From Lichenostomus cassidix (Eukaryota > Chordata > Aves > Passeriformes > Meliphagidae), in the NCBI GenBank assembly GCA_008360975.2, contig CM039187.1, positions 17,749,094 through 17,813,093 of the forward strand: DNA of 64,000 nucleotides, read 5' to 3'. Below the pieces are notes generated by a model, which was not told the DNA's origin, did not search any database, and was given only the letters and a program-made list of their open reading frames with translations. Positions 36,268 to 51,200 of this stretch are shown one piece after another. The stretch's first letter is position 1; each line of letters starts with the position of its first letter. Made by a program: the position numbers and the translations under genes.

Positions 36268-39200
36268 GTAAGTGACAGTCGCATTTAAAAACGTTTATTC
36301 ACCCTTCAGTGACTCCTTGCAGCAGCAGGGATGTTGTTTCGCCCATCTTCCCGGACGACTTCTGATGCCAGACATGACGTGTGGGGCTCGTTGGGTACTT
36401 TTGCTCCCCAAAAATTGCACATTGCCTAAGTGGAGCATTTAGGGGAGCAGTGTGCTTTATGCTGAGCTAGTTGCATATGCAAACCTGGGAAATAGTGTTG
36501 CTTTCAGGTTGTAGCGTGTGGGGTGTGGGCCGTGAGTGTTGGATTTGAGGGGATGTTGATCAGTATCCCCAGCACTCCCGGAGTTCTGTGTCAAGACTTG
36601 GGCTATGTGCAGAGTTGTCACCTGTGGGACTCAGTAGTGCCAGGAGAGTGCAGACCTACTTAAAGATAACACCAGACTGCTTGTGCTTTTTTACAGATTC
36701 ACTTATAAGAACAAGGTTTTATAAAACTTGTTTTCTGCTCAGCTTCTTTGGAGTTGTCTAAACCTGTATTTGAGTTACATCTATTAAAAGAGGTTGTCAA
36801 ATACTTTTCTTTAATACTATGTCAGCTAAACTCAGGTATGGCCAGGGGTTATGATTAAGCTCACATGTGTAGGCATGATTTAGGAAGCACTGGCGAAGCA
36901 AGGGGTAAAGTGGTGCAGCCATGTGAAAATGGGTGTTTTTCAGAAGGTACAAATTTCTTTTTCTTCTGGTGTACTGCCCTGGCCTGACAGAGGGTTAAAG
37001 CCAAGGGTTTAACTCAAGGAGTAAATTGTTAGTATCCCCCAGTGTGATGGCTGTGTTATCTAATACATCCTGGGCTACCTATGTGACAGGGTATTATGAA
37101 AGATGCAAGACTTCTTCATGATTCTTGCCCACAAACCAGGTATGAAGTCTGCATTTTTCTATTTCCCAGCTTGGAGAACTGGTCAGTCCATAAGGCCTTC
37201 TGCACAGCCTACACGAGGCGAAAAATCACTATCACTCAGTATGTGTATTTATGTATTCAAGAAGGAAAAAAGTATCATTAACTAGTGATTCTTTTTTAAA
37301 GCAAAAGAAGCTGAAGATCAAAGGCATTTTGCCTTTCTAAAAGATACACTAGGATACCATGTGATCATTGTTTTGTTTTTCTTTTGCTTAGAACTTGTTC
37401 CTGAAGTAACCTTTGTGTCTAGAAAGAGCTCTGAGGGGGGCCAGTGTTATTTCTCAAATTCATTCCTGCCGGGCTTCCTAGAAGTGATGGGTGCTGTCAT
37501 TCTGCCCAGTTCCCACATTGAATTCCCTGTAACAATGAATGTTGGTGATAGCAGAATGGGTTCTCCCTCTTCTGTAGTACAATTTCATTGTTACAATGAC
37601 ACTGAGTACTCCTAGCAGTCATAACACACTGCCCCATGCTACTTTTTATCTATATTTCAAAAAGCACTTTATTGGCTGTGCTGTTACCATTCATATTGTA
37701 TTTCGGGAAATAAAAGCAGAGAAGAGAGCAGTTTCCTCGGAGATACTGATCTTCAAGCAGTAGGAAGTTGATGATGTAAGCAAGTTCCCTTCCAGTACTC
37801 TGGACCTGAAATAATATGTTTTCTTTTAGCAAGCCACAGGTATTTTATTTTGTTTCAGGTGCTGTCTACTCATAACAGTGGTCCACTGGAAACTGGACCT
37901 GATCATGGCTGAAGTAAAAAGTCAGGCATTTGGGTTCCAGTGGGCGAACTCTCTTTGGCTTCAGTTGCAAACTGAGTCTTTATGAGCTTTGAGAGTTATA
38001 CCAAAGAGTTCCTCTTCGGTGAAAAGCTATGTTAAGTGTTACTTGGGCCACTGGGTGGTTTTAGAATCTATCCCTACTCCTACCCAGTCTGTGACAATGT
38101 GGTGGCAAAGCTGCTTTTGGTCTCAATCAGACTGCATTACAATCCATATGGGAAATATTAGAGCACCAGATCTAATAGGAGTCATAGGTCCCATGCTGGC
38201 TGAGGGTGTATTTATCCCAGCTGTGTTCTGTGACATCTGGCACAACACAAGGGGCTTTATGGAGGCAGGGAGGACTGACGGAGTGGATGGACTCTGGATC
38301 TTGGGACAGTTCATCAGGAAGGAACTAGGCAGTGTTTAGAATTCATTAGCATTGAGAAAGGTCGTGGTATTTCAGGTAGGGAGGAGGCAGGAAACCAGTC
38401 AGAAGCAGCTGGTAAATCTGTAAATGCAGTGGACAATTTTTAATTTTTTTTAGAATTGGATCCATGCTGACGTATATCTCTGAAGAATTCTGCCTCTAAT
38501 TTCTAATGGGAGAAACCCCAGAAAAACCCAGCCATACACACCACAAAGTATCCCCATGTGGCTTGGGGATTGCCTCCCTTTGTTGGTGCCCTGCCAGTCT
38601 GGAGATAGATGCATTCAGCCTTAGTTAACTGTCTAACTGGCATTAAAGTACTGTTTCTGTGAAAGCACCAGGCTTTAGTCCTGCGACCCTGTAGTGAGCT
38701 GAATGACAGTTCTTGTCTCTAAAGCCAGCCTGGGTGAACCAAAATGACTTCAAGTCTGATTTGCTTTGCTTCCCAATAGAAAGATGCAATCTCACATCAG
38801 TAGGAGGCAATTTGGAAGAAGACAAACCTTTCTCTTCATGCATTGTGTGTGTTACTGCAATGACTTTATTGGGGCATGATTTTTTCTTTTCATTCTGCCA
38901 GACAAAGTCTGTGGGGATTTAATCCTGCAGGCAACAACCATCAGATGGAAAAGATCATCTTCTGGTTAAGTTATTGGTATAATATATATGCTGCCAATTA
39001 GAAAAAAGAAACTTGCTGTTTCCTTACAGCTTTTCTCTGCCTGAAGTTGACTGCAGCCCTTTCTGTAAACTCCACAGGATAGGCAAGATCAGAGCCATGC
39101 CACTAAGCCTTAGATGCCCAAAAAGCTGGCATGACAAAAGGGAAAAGCAGCATGTGTGGGAGGGAGACCAGGCATCATCCCCAGGATTGTTTCACCATGC

Positions 39201-42200
39201 CAGAGCCACATTAGGACTTCCTTGTCTCTGGGGATGTTTAAATGAGGAAATCTCCTGAAGCTGTGAGGACTGGACATTTGCTGGCTGCAGAGATGGCTGC
39301 CTAGAGTCTGCAATCTTGTGCTGTCTCTGTGTTTTGCTTTATGAGTTATGCAGGCTTGAGCTTGTTTGGAGGCGTAGTGGAAGACTTTAAAGTATCATAA
39401 TGAAGCAGGAAAAATTTGTCTGTTTGCAGCTAAATCACCCTCTGCATGAGGTAAGGCAGTACACATTGCAGTTGGCACACCCACCTCTCCTTTGGCATGT
39501 GGTAAGATCATGTCACTTGTGATAGCAAAGATCTCATTTTCACCCTTAAACAACGTGAAAAATGCTTAAGCCAGACATAATGGGTTGTTGGGTAGTTCTT
39601 ACTTGCTTTGGTTGCTTCATTTGCTTAGGTTGTCCCAGTGCACAAAGAACTTGTTTCAGTCCCATCTCAAACTGTGGAGGACAGGCCCTGATAGGGGTTT
39701 GATTGCTTGACCATCAGGTTTTGTAGTGACATGCTTGTGCTTGAGAATGTAAATAACTCCCTTTCATCCTGCCCTGCTGTTAATATCCAGCTGTTGTTTG
39801 TAATCATACTGAATTGCACTTCCAGAGAAGAAAGGATGACTGACCCCTAGTGTTTCCTAATTATAACAATGTCTGGTAGCATCATTATGATTGTTTATTA
39901 ATGCAAAAAATAGAAACCCTTTTAAAGTAAGGGCTTATACTTAGCATAAATATCTGCTGCTGGCAATGCTTGACCTGACAGGTTTGAGCTGCAGAGCTAT
40001 CTGTGTTGTAATTTGCCAAATATGAAGCAATTTCTTGATTATTTTTGACTGTGAGATAGACAAAAGTAGTTTCTTATTTTTCCTATTTGGGATGTTTGCT
40101 AAAATTGTTTGGATTTTGAGGAAAAATGAGCTGCACAGACTTGGGAAAATGTTTCCTTTTTCTACAGCACAGGTCGTGGCAGCAGGAATGTATTGATAAA
40201 GTCTTGGCTGGTTTTCTTGGATTATAGCTGATATGTTGGAGAGTTTGGCTTAACTACACTTTCTCCACTCCCCACCTTCTTTCTGAATTTCTGTATAGTG
40301 CCTCTTTGACTCTTTGGGCCCACAACAATATTGCTTTTCACCTCAATTTTACTTTGTCTGGTGTGCTTCCAAGAGCATCTGTGTCACCAACAACTTTGGT
40401 AAAGACATCAGTACAACTTGCCCAGTCTCTCACTTGTACTCCATTCTGCCTCTCTTTAAACTTGGTAAGCCTTGCTGCAGAGGTGAATGTTGCTGGTGGG
40501 AAAGAGCAAAACCTCTGATTAGGTGGGAATTAGCTACCCTGTCCAATATCCTTCCTGATTTTGTTTTTTGGGTCTGCACTCCTCCTCAACTTGCCCTTGA
40601 AAAGGCAGTTTTGTAGGGGTAGGAAGTGTCAGGAGGGAAACAGGTTGATCCTTCCTGATTTGCTTCAGGCAAGCCAAAAGCTTTCAGAAAAAAAGCACTT
40701 CAGGAGCTGCTATTTGAGGTCACCTTCTATAATTTTAAGACAACTAGAGGGAATTGCTGATCTCCACATACCTTGTTTTCTTTACAATATGCCATATTTA
40801 AAGCAAACAAAGAGCATTTGGTAAATACATGATTTGCTCCCCCCCTCAAGTTTTCCTTGCCAATGATTTGAATGAATTTAGCACTCATGAATTACAAGTG
40901 CTAGTGAGAACAAGTATTTTTTGCCTCAGGGTCTCACTGCAGCCCTCTTCTTCTTTTTCCTGCCCCACATAGTCCCAGCCTAAGATCGTTAGGCTGGAGC
41001 TGGACCCATGGGAACTTCTGCAGCTTCTCTCTCCATCCTATCTCAGTCCACTGCCATTCTATGTGCTGATTTTGCTCAATGTGTGGGGAGGGGAAGAGTG
41101 GCTAAATAACGTTGTTGTGGTTGAAAATCAGACTGCTGGCAAAAATAGGTGTCTGAACACATGTTCTATCACCTAACTTAGTTAAGTTCAAAAAGTTTGA
41201 CTGACTTAAACCACTGCTGAACTGTTTCTTTTGAGTAACAATATCTACCTGCTGCAGCCAGACTTCAGTTCATTGTAAGATGTAGAACCTGATGCAGGTC
41301 AGCTGAGAGGAGTTGCTATCTGAACAAAAGTATCAGCTTTGTTCCTTTGATAGCAGTGATTTCTCTGTGTGTATTTAAAGGTGGTTGTCTGTCTTCCTGC
41401 TTTGCTGTCTAACTTCCCTTGCTTATAATTTGACCACATCATCTACATGACACCTCTCATAATCTCCAACTGCCTGTAAGCAAATTTTTTTTATTGTTTT
41501 CAAAACATAATCTGTTGGTATTTTGCCTTTCTGTCTTTCTTTGTTGTGGTTATATTGGAGCCAGTGCTGTGATTTGCTTACAACCAGGTATAATTGCTTG
41601 GAATGTTCCAAAGCAATTTTTACTCTATTTCAGACATACCTATGATATTTTAACCAGGTTTTATTTGTTTGTATTTTGTCTGATATTTTTCTGCCAGCTT
41701 TGACTTCTGTCAGGAAAAAAGAAATATTCAGGAAAACCAATTCTTCCTTCAGTCCAAGAAAAAAATCCTTTATTAAACACAAGGCAAAGCTAATGGGTAA
41801 TGATTATTTGACATAAAACATGTACAGTTAACAGGAAGAAAGAGCCATGGCAGCTTGTCATTTGCAGTCTATTTATGCATGTAACTAAATCTGATTTATT
41901 TGGGGCTTGAGCCAAGGAAGTAAACCGTAAGATTCCCACTGACCTAGGATTTTTATTTGTATGTTCAGTGATTGAGAATTTCATTACTTTTGTCTGGGCT
42001 TGTAGGCCAAATTCACCGTTGTGAATTGTGAATTTGTATGAGGGTTAGTAGGACTGAACCTTCTAATCTCAAATGCAGAAATGAATTGATTCCTGTGAGG
42101 TATTAACAGCTCAAGAGTTGCATTATCCCTGCTCCCGGCTATCATTTGCACCGTGTTAAGGGTGCTGCAGCATGGCTGGGATTGTGTGCCCTGCTCTGCT

Positions 42201-45200
42201 CCCTGTGTTGTGCTGAAGAGCACCAGGATGCTGAGAGTGGCTCTTCTTGCCCTGCTGCTGCTCAGAGCATCTCCAGAGCTTTACAGGGAGCTCTGAAGTG
42301 GTTGAATGCAGTGTGAGCATGGCTTCTGAATTTCGCTTTGTGCCATGCTGTTGGGTGAGGGACTTAGCAAGAGCTATAGTGTAGCACTAGGTGGACAGGA
42401 TTTGGGAATTAGATGGATGACTGTAGGATCAAAGGGCAATGTTTTGAGGCCTGGTTTCATAGAAGTCTGTAATATTGTTACAGACTTTATTTGTAGCTTT
42501 GTAGCACAATAGCAAGCTATGAAATTAATGAGTTTGATCATGAAACCTTTTGGATTCAAGCATTTTGGGTCATGACGCTGGGTCAGATGCTGGCCTGGGA
42601 TTAAAACCCATTTTGCAGTCACTTCTCTGCATCTTCCCCTCCCCATTTCAGCCCTTGCCTTGTCCATTACAAGTACTCTGAAGCAAGGACTGTCTCGGAA
42701 TGGCTGTCTCTGCCCATGTTTCTAATTGCCTCTAGAGCAGATGATAGAAACTAGTCCTTCCTACCCTGGATGAATCACCCAGTCAAGGTCCCTTCCATGC
42801 TTGGAAGATGCATTGTTTGAGAGAACAGGATTCTTGTCACTTTGAATGCTGTGGTGGCTCAGAAGGGAGCAGAGGGGTGGATGAACACTCAGGCATGCGT
42901 GTCTGAAACCACAACAAGCTACATGCCCCAGGGTTTGCTTTTATTGCAGAGCCATTATTAGCCATGTGCAAGAATTCTGTTGTCTGCAGTGTGGTTGTAA
43001 CCACAAAGAGCTCTTCAAATAACAGTGTCACATTTATATGCAGTGGGCTATGTACAGGGCCACCGGTAGCTCAAGGAGGTAGAGACTTACAGGGACCTAC
43101 AAACTTAATAGTCTTGTACTCTCCTGACACCATATCCAGACTAAACCCAGCATCAGTAATAATGTTTTTTACTTGCTTCAGGATGTCTGGAATTGCTGCT
43201 TTCAGCTACTCTCTAATGGAGGCAAATGGGCATGGGGTGTGTGTATGTGGAGCAGGACAAGGGGCAGCTCTGTGCTTTCAAGGGGTTTCACTCTGTCACT
43301 TTCAGCAGGGATGAAAGGCTTTAGGTCCTGCTGCCTTCTCTGTGTACATATGGTAATAAAAATATTTACTGTTTGGGAAGTGTTAGGGTTTTAACTTTCA
43401 CTGTAAAACTGCATGACTGCTGTTTATTGCACTGGGTTAATCTCTATGTGCTCCTGACTGAATTCAGTGTTAGCTGTGAATCTCATGTGCTCCAGGACAG
43501 ACACAACTGGCCCTCCTGCTATTTTACTGCTGAACTGACTGGGCTGAGAGTGGCACCCTTATGCCAGGGTTGTGCTGCTTCATTTCTCTAGGCTCCAGCT
43601 TCCACTGCTGCTGGAAGCCTGATAGGAAAGAAGAGAAAGTTTCCAATCTGTCTTGCTTTTGGTCTTCACAAATATTGAAATCCTTCGGACTGGATAGACA
43701 CAATTCTAACATGCTCACAGTTTTTATGCTGACACAGAGCTCTGCTAAACCAGAAGGAATCACTCCAAAGTTGGCAGGAGCAGAATCAAGCTTTGGAATC
43801 ACATCACTTCCTTCCACCCCCAGAAATATTCACTGACCTCCTCTCTTCCCCTCCCATCAAGCAGTAGCAATGTGAAATTAAGGAAAACAGCAGCAGCAGG
43901 AGCTGCGGCAGCAGCTGTTCCTCCGAGCCCAGTATGATGAGGCTGGGAGGACATTCTTTTCTGTGTTGTGGTTTGCTGACTTTTCTCTTTGTCTCGTGTG
44001 TAATAGGAACAGAGCTCATGGAGCAGGGAGCATGCTTAAAGCAAATGGCTTCTGTGGGGTGTTTTTTTTTTTTTTAACTTCACTTGTGCTGAATTCTGGT
44101 CCCAATTGCATAGGTATAAACCCAGGGAAATTCTGCTACTTCTCTGGTCCTGCTCCAGATTGACCTCAGTGAAAGTAGCAGCAGAAATAGGCTCTGAGAT
44201 GCTTTCTGGAGCATTTCAGCTGCCTGCAGCAGCTGTTTATTGTGGTATACTTTCCTTCACCGTAAGAATTATGTCACCTCTGAGGGCTGAAGTCTCACTG
44301 TCCTGCTTGACTCTGAAAGGCTTGTCAGCTATGGGTCACCATCCACAGAGGTTTTGGGCTTGTGATTCCCCACTTCTTTGCAGAGAACATTAGGCTGGCT
44401 GGGCTTCTTCAGCAGAGAAAGTACAGGGAGGAAGGCCAGGGTGGAGGCAGCCTTTGATTGATGTGAGGGGCTGAACCAGGTAGCTGATGGCTGAAAGCAG
44501 GAAATTTCTGAGGTGTGAGGCTGCAAGGTGGATCTGGCTGCAACACAGGCTTTCTGTTTGCAGATAGCCTCAGTGCTGTCCCTGTGGCCCCGCTGGTACA
44601 ATCCTCCACAACAGGATACGTAAGATTCCCTGTCTGCATCACTTCCTCATGGCTTGTCCCAGTTGCTGATGGGGATGGATGAGTGTGTGTTGCACCCCAG
44701 TGCTTTTTCTGCACGGTGCTGATCTTTAATATGCTTCATTCATTGTCCTAATCTGACCCAGCCACAAAGGGCAGCAAGTTAGTTTATGCTGACAGCAACA
44801 GTGATTCTGCCATGTGAAAGATAAGATTCCAAAGGCAGTGAAATGGCTCAGGATTTTCAATAGTGTGGGGCAGTTCTGTTTGTCAGTGTTGGAACTCTCA
44901 TTTGATGGCATTTTACAACTTAGTATATAATGCAGCAAACATTTTATTGTTGTAATTTTTTGTTTAATCTTCCATTAAAACTGCCACTGCTGGTGGTATG
45001 GGGTCAGGCCTCTGGGGCAACAGATGAAACTATCAGGCTAAATCCAAGAAGTCTCCAAAACATATATATACACATATATATGAAATTACAAATAAAAGTC
45101 CTTTACAAACAGGGGTATTTAGAGGGAAGCTTGTGTGGCAGGGAGGGGAAATCAGGTTCTTGTATAAGCCAGGCCACTCCCACTGGTGTTCATGAGGGGT

Positions 45201-48200
45201 TTGGCATGACTGGCACTGGTGGCCTTTAGGCACCATTTGCAGTGGGAGATGACACCTGGGCTTGGAGGAGTGGGATAGGGAACGTGCTTAAGTGCTGACC
45301 AATTCACTGGTACTTCCTCCATGGGATTTTGAAACTGACTTTCATGCTAGTATTTTTGTCTGGCCTTGACATTTCCCTGTTGATAGACTGGGACACTTCT
45401 GACACTTCCCAGCTGGAAAGCAGCATGTGGGTGCAGAATTCCTCTTAGGGGTGAAGGACACCACTGCTGTGCTGAAGTCACTCTGCTCTGCAGGGCTGTA
45501 GCTCAGTGATGTAGAGCTGGGCACTCTGAGAGCACAGTACACTTCCTGTGAGGACCAATCCGTGACAGAGACCTCCCTAGCTCTTCAGGGGTGGGTGCTT
45601 CTTGATTTATTACAGTCAATTCTCAGTCTTGCTGGCTGTACCCTTTCCAAGAAGAAACAAGAAGTAATTCTGACAGTCCTAAGAAGGTAGTGGGAATGTT
45701 GGTTTGTTGCAGTTCAAAAGAAAATTCGCTGCTACTTTTTTCTTTGGATTGCATCAGTGCCTCTGCAGCTGGCAGTAGAAATTTGATACCTCATCTAAAA
45801 TAGGTCAGTCTTTTCCAAGTAAGGATCTATGGCTATTCTGTGTAGGGAATTGACTTCATTGAAAATTTTAGGAGTTTAATTTAAGTCAGATGGCAAGCTC
45901 AGAATGAAATTGACAGTGTCAGCTTCAGAGGGGGGAAGAATTAAAAAAAAATTGGGAGCTATAGATGCATCTTGGATAGATTCAAGGAAAATCTTTGACT
46001 TCATCATGTTTAGAGATTTAGCCTGGGACTTTCATAAAAATCCTGGAGAACTGCAGGTGTTAAGATTAATTTGATAATAGTGCTAGCACCTTTCATTGGT
46101 GCTGTTCACAAATGACAAACATGCTGTTGCATAGCACATATAAACTGGGGACTGCAGAGGATCCAGACCCGTGGTTTGAGCAGTCCCTGGTGTTTTGTTG
46201 CCTTCCCTTGGTGCCTGGAAATCTCTTCATTCTTTGATCATCAGTTTATTCTGTGAATGAATCACCAGTTCCCCAGAAGAGCAGGATGAAAGCACAGGGT
46301 TACACAAGCCAATTTGTTCTAGCTGATGTACTTCAGGAGACTCCTTTGGTCCTTGTCCCTCTATCTTTGCTCTTCTCCACTCCACCAGCACTGCTGTAGG
46401 GCAGGCAGTGCCATCCTGCATGGCACATGTGGGTTTCTGTGCCTGACATACGAGGGCAGGAGTGACTGGCACAGGACCACTTGGAAAGCCCATAGTAGAA
46501 CTGAGAATTGTAATAAGTAATTGTTTTCTCATGTTTACCCAAAAAAAGGCCTGACAGCAGTTAGAGGAATACTACTGCATTATAGTTGTTAAATTTCAGA
46601 ACTTTTTGATTAGTTCTGCATCTAAACCCCAGTGATTTTGTGTATATTCCATAGTTTCATTTATCTCTTTTTATCTGCCTAAGGCACCTGATAGATGAGT
46701 TTGGCAAGCAAGGAAAGCAAATGGGTCATTCTTTCATAACCATGGTCCTAGGGAGGGCTTTTTAAGAAAATCACGTTCATGCTTTGTAGCCTTTTTAATG
46801 TCTTGAAAGTGTATGGCGTAGATTAACATGGTAGAAATTGATAATTAACTGTAGAGCTGCTGTATGCAAGGCTCTGAGGTCTCAGTCCCATCAGACTGTG
46901 GGGGTCCCTGATAAGACTTGGCAGGAAAAAGACAGGGAGTGCCAGTAATGTAGTTTTATATAATAGAAATTAATGTCTAAGTCTTCTGCATGTAACTAAG
47001 TTGCCTAAGTTTTCACAGGAAATCCATAATGGAGCCAGGGTTTGACTGTCCAGGACATTAGTCCGGCAAATCAGCCAAGAGTACTGCATTTCCCTTCAGA
47101 ATTATTTCAAAAGCTTTCTCTTTTGAAACAAACAGTAATTTATGGAAACATTCTCCCACTCATTCTGGGAGAATAGATCAGTTAAGATTTTCTGTGTGGC
47201 TGCAACAGCAGAGCTGTGCTCTAGGAAAGTAAATAATCTGCTAGCAGATAATTTAATGAAGTCAAATAAAATTAATTAAACCAGAAGAAAATATTTATAT
47301 TTTATACTATAAAAGGAAAAAAAGCAAATGGAAGCATTACTGAGCTGGTTTCAAAATTTTATAGTAAACCATTTCGGACCTCTTACTACATTCATTGAGT
47401 CAGTGGGTTTTGTCTTCATGGTTCTTATTACAGCTTCTAACACATCTCCATGCAATTTGTGTCCCTAACCACCTTTGGAGTAAGCCAGGCTTAAAATTCA
47501 AACAAGGAACAAGGAATTTCACTGCAAAGAAAGATTAATGTAATCAGTTATGTTTTGTTTGCAGATCTGGAAGTGTCAAAAATCATTGGACTGAGATTTA
47601 CTCCTTTGTGGAAAGCCTAGCTGAGAAGTTCATCAGGTAAAGTTTTTTAAGATGATATTTTAATTTCCTGCATATGGTTCAATTTGTTTGTTTTTTTTTT
47701 TAATTCAGTGCTTCTTAGTGAATGAAAGTCTGCTGAAGTAATGTGTGATGTGGATCTGCCTTGTCCTTCTCTTTCAGCCCAATGTTGCGAATGTCTTTCA
47801 TCGTTTTTTCTTCACGAGGCACTACAATCATGAAACTAACAGAGAACAGGCAAGTACCTCCCACAGCTCTCCTCCAGAATTACCCTCTATCCCTTCTCTC
47901 AAACAATGAGTGGCTCCACACTCAGAATTTGGAGGTCTGTCTTGGTCCTTGGTGTGGCACCAACTGAAATCCTCTCCTCCATTTCCAGCTGGAGGAGGGC
48001 TTAGAAGGCCTTTGGGTGTCCCATTATAATTTTATTTTCAGCTTTATAACAGAAAGGTGGCACTGGCCTTGTCCGTTCTTTACTGTGGTATTTCGGGGAG
48101 AATCTGCATTGCCATTTGGGGATCCATGTACAAATTGCTATCTTTAGCTACTCAAATAAGGGCAGTTTTTGTGGAAGATATCTCAGACCCTTAACTGATG

Positions 48201-51200
48201 AGCAGAAGAGTGTATGAGAGTCCCCCAATGCCCTTGGAAAGGACTCAGAGCCCTGAGCTTTACACCAGCAGCTGGTTGACCTCACTAGGCTGTGGCACCC
48301 TTCTCCTGGGCTGCCTGTAAACAGCACCCATGCCAGAGGTGGTTGGCAAAGCCTAGTGACAGGCTCTGTAAAAAAAAAAAAACCTGCAGCAAAATTCTTG
48401 TTGCCAACTTCACAATCAAATTCTCTGTCTTTAATAAACAAGCAAAAAAACCCCCCAAAAAACCCAAACCATCACTGAAAAAAGCCCCAACACAAAAAAC
48501 CCACCCTCCCAATTCTTATTATTTTAATTTAATTTGCCTTACACATATAAATCCCTGTCATTGGGGTGTTTCTAAGTGTTTTCTTCCATTTCAGCTTAAA
48601 GCCTTCACTTTGGCTGCTGTTGCTGTCTGTGTGAGAGGGCCTCAATAGTACAGGGCACCCTGTAAATAATGGGAACTCTAGAGCTCCCTGGAGGTTTGTT
48701 TCAGGTCTCCATCATGTATCTTGGTGACAGAGCTCAAACTTGCTTACATTTCCCTGGGTGAATTTGCTCTTTGCAAAGTGGAAAGTTGACAGGAACCCTC
48801 TGTCAGTATGTTCAACACATTATTAGAGTGCTCCCTGTCCTAAACTCCTGTTCTCTGTATGGATCACTCTGTGCCCTTTCAGTTCATTTTTTGCCTTAAG
48901 GACATCCCCAATCCCAGCTCCTGATTTTTACCTTCATCCCATATAACCTCCTGTATTCTCTGTAACTGTGGTTGAGTCACCTAAAATGCCCAGTTGCAAA
49001 ATGGAGTTTAGAAACGTTCTCACTATTCTCTTAAAGAAAGGCTGCCCCATGGTATCCAGAGCTGATGTTTAAACTGCCTATGTCTTAGCTGTTGAATATT
49101 TGTGCCTTATTTGTGTTCCATTAATTTAATGAAAACTTTGTCGAAGATCAGGGTCTTTTGGCGATCAGTGATCGATTAAATCATTAATGTCCCTGAATGA
49201 TCCTCTTGGTTAATTGGCATTTGAGGAGTACAAAGCTATGCAACACAGGGGTCATGACCCCATGCAAGTGCCTCTGTTTCCAGGGAGTAATCTATGCCCC
49301 AGGAAGGCTGATCAGTCTCTGGCCTAGGATAGGAAATTCTCATCATTCCCGTCCTATTTTCTTATCTTTTGGCCTCTGTCGTTAAAATGGAAAAATCCTA
49401 ATCCAAACTGTCCTGATGATTGATTGAATATGGAGTTTTAATTTGTCCCATTTTTGTGACAGGGTCATAAGCTTCTAAACTGTTTTGTTCTGCTGTTTGT
49501 CAAAGTTTAAGATCTGGCATTGGCTGTAATTCAATCTTATCCTTACTGACAGCATACAAGAATGAGGGAGCAGGGACAGAATTGCATCTTTAAAATATGT
49601 TACCCTAATGCTGTACCCTGTGTCTGGTTTTGTGCTCCCATGGGTGTTTGGCTGAGAAATTGTGGATTTTGAAAAACATCTTGGTTCAGCCAGTGTTTCT
49701 GCTCATGTTATACACTCTGTGCAATTGATTGACAGGGTGCATAATCTAGCTGTGGTACAGGAATATCTCAACAAAAGAAAAAAAATTAATAAAATGTTCT
49801 CCTGGGATTTTTTTGTTTTGTTTATTTGTGCTTGTTTTTTTTCAATCCAAAGGGAAGCCATAAGACGAGGGCTCGACATTCTTAAGGCAGAAGTGCCTGG
49901 AGGAGACACGTTCATGCATGAAGGATTTAAAAGGGTACACATCACAGTGCCTACTTTCTTTGTTTTGCACATAGAAACTTTGCTTACTTCCTGCTGGTAT
50001 ACTTAAAAGCTAACCATGTTCTACACTTTGTTGCAGGCAAATGAGCAAATCTACCATGAAACCTATGGAGGTATGTGTTGTACATCATTCCTGTTGTGTA
50101 TCTGCATGGAAAAGACAAGGAATATAGTTCTTTTTATGACCTGCAGTAAACCCGCTGTAAGAAGTATTGGAGAAGGAGTGATGTTATGCAACACTGCATT
50201 CCATTTTGACTACAGCCCTATTTTAAATGCATGATTCATGGTTTATTGAGATCAGAGAAGACCAGTATCATCCTGGATCTGACCATTGCAGAATGCAGAC
50301 CAAACCATTACAGCCAGAGCTGCCCTCTTGCACCCAGGAGACAGCAATACCCACATTTTCCTGTGTCCTTTTGTCCTGATGCACTCGGCCCTGTCTGCTT
50401 TGTGGCCCCACATCCTTGTTCTCATTAGTGTAGGTGTGAATGAGGGTTTTGCATCAGTGTGAATGATTTGTGTTCATATTCTGAGTTGCTAAAATGTGCA
50501 TTTTCACTAAATTTTGAGGGGAAAGTGTATTTGTGCTTTTTGTCTGTGCCAAAAGACCTAGTTAGTTAACAAGACTTGGCTTGTTCATACCCTGGTGTGA
50601 GGTTGTTCTCGTTTGTGGGCTGATGGGCTCTTTGGAAGATGGAGAAACAGGTCAATGACTTTTTGTTAAAATAGGCTGTGAGTGTAGAGTCTGCAGCAGC
50701 AGCAGCTCTGCACAGTGTTGCAGCATTTCTGCCAGTAAAATCAGGAGTCCTGAAGTGTCCAACTGAAAACAATTTTACCTCATATCTAAGAACTAATCAA
50801 GTATTCTTTAAATTGAATTAGGAAGGAAAAAGAGTAGATGAGATCTGGATTTAAAAGCTAAATTACCAGGGAGGAAAAGTGTTGAAAAGAAAACAAAACA
50901 GGATCTCCAGTTTTTTCAGTGTTTTTCAAGGGTGCTGGGCAGAAAAGAAAAGGAAATCCAAGTTATTTTTCCTCCAAGTTGCAGGTCATTTTTTTAAGAT
51001 TTATGTCTGTGTCTGACGTGACATGGGAAGGACTGCATGGCATAAGAAACCTGTCAAAACTAATCAGTCTTTAATTTCAGACAGTATGGGGGAAGACACT
51101 TGAAATTGTAACATATTATTTTGAAAAAATAACAAATACTTGCCTGAAAGTAGCGTGTGTATTAGTTACTTTGGTTAAGAGCTATGGGCTCAGAATGGTT

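Larger units (their letters stand above)
33180..36280. promoter_or_regulatory. CpG-rich upstream region and promoter of ANTXRL
   Basis: GC-rich, CpG-dense sequence runs with interruptions from about 33.2 kb through the first ANTXRL exon. The most CpG-dense parts are about 33.86-34.86 kb and 35.45-35.95 kb. No TATA box is evident near the first exon; a pair of long T tracts (about 35968-35988 and 36002-36011) lies in the probable 5' UTR. Large overlapping open frames on both strands are GC-driven and lack domains. Confidence 0.6.

Noticed and set aside
37989..38339. 116-codon open frame in ANTXRL intron 1
   Set aside because: No domain, no splice context tying it to neighbours, and antisense open frame over the same bases. 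Not supported as a gene.
47850..47855. Alternative GT donor at 47854 for ANTXRL exon 3
   Set aside because: It would add four bases and break the frame with exon 4, whereas the GC donor keeps both frame and family similarity.
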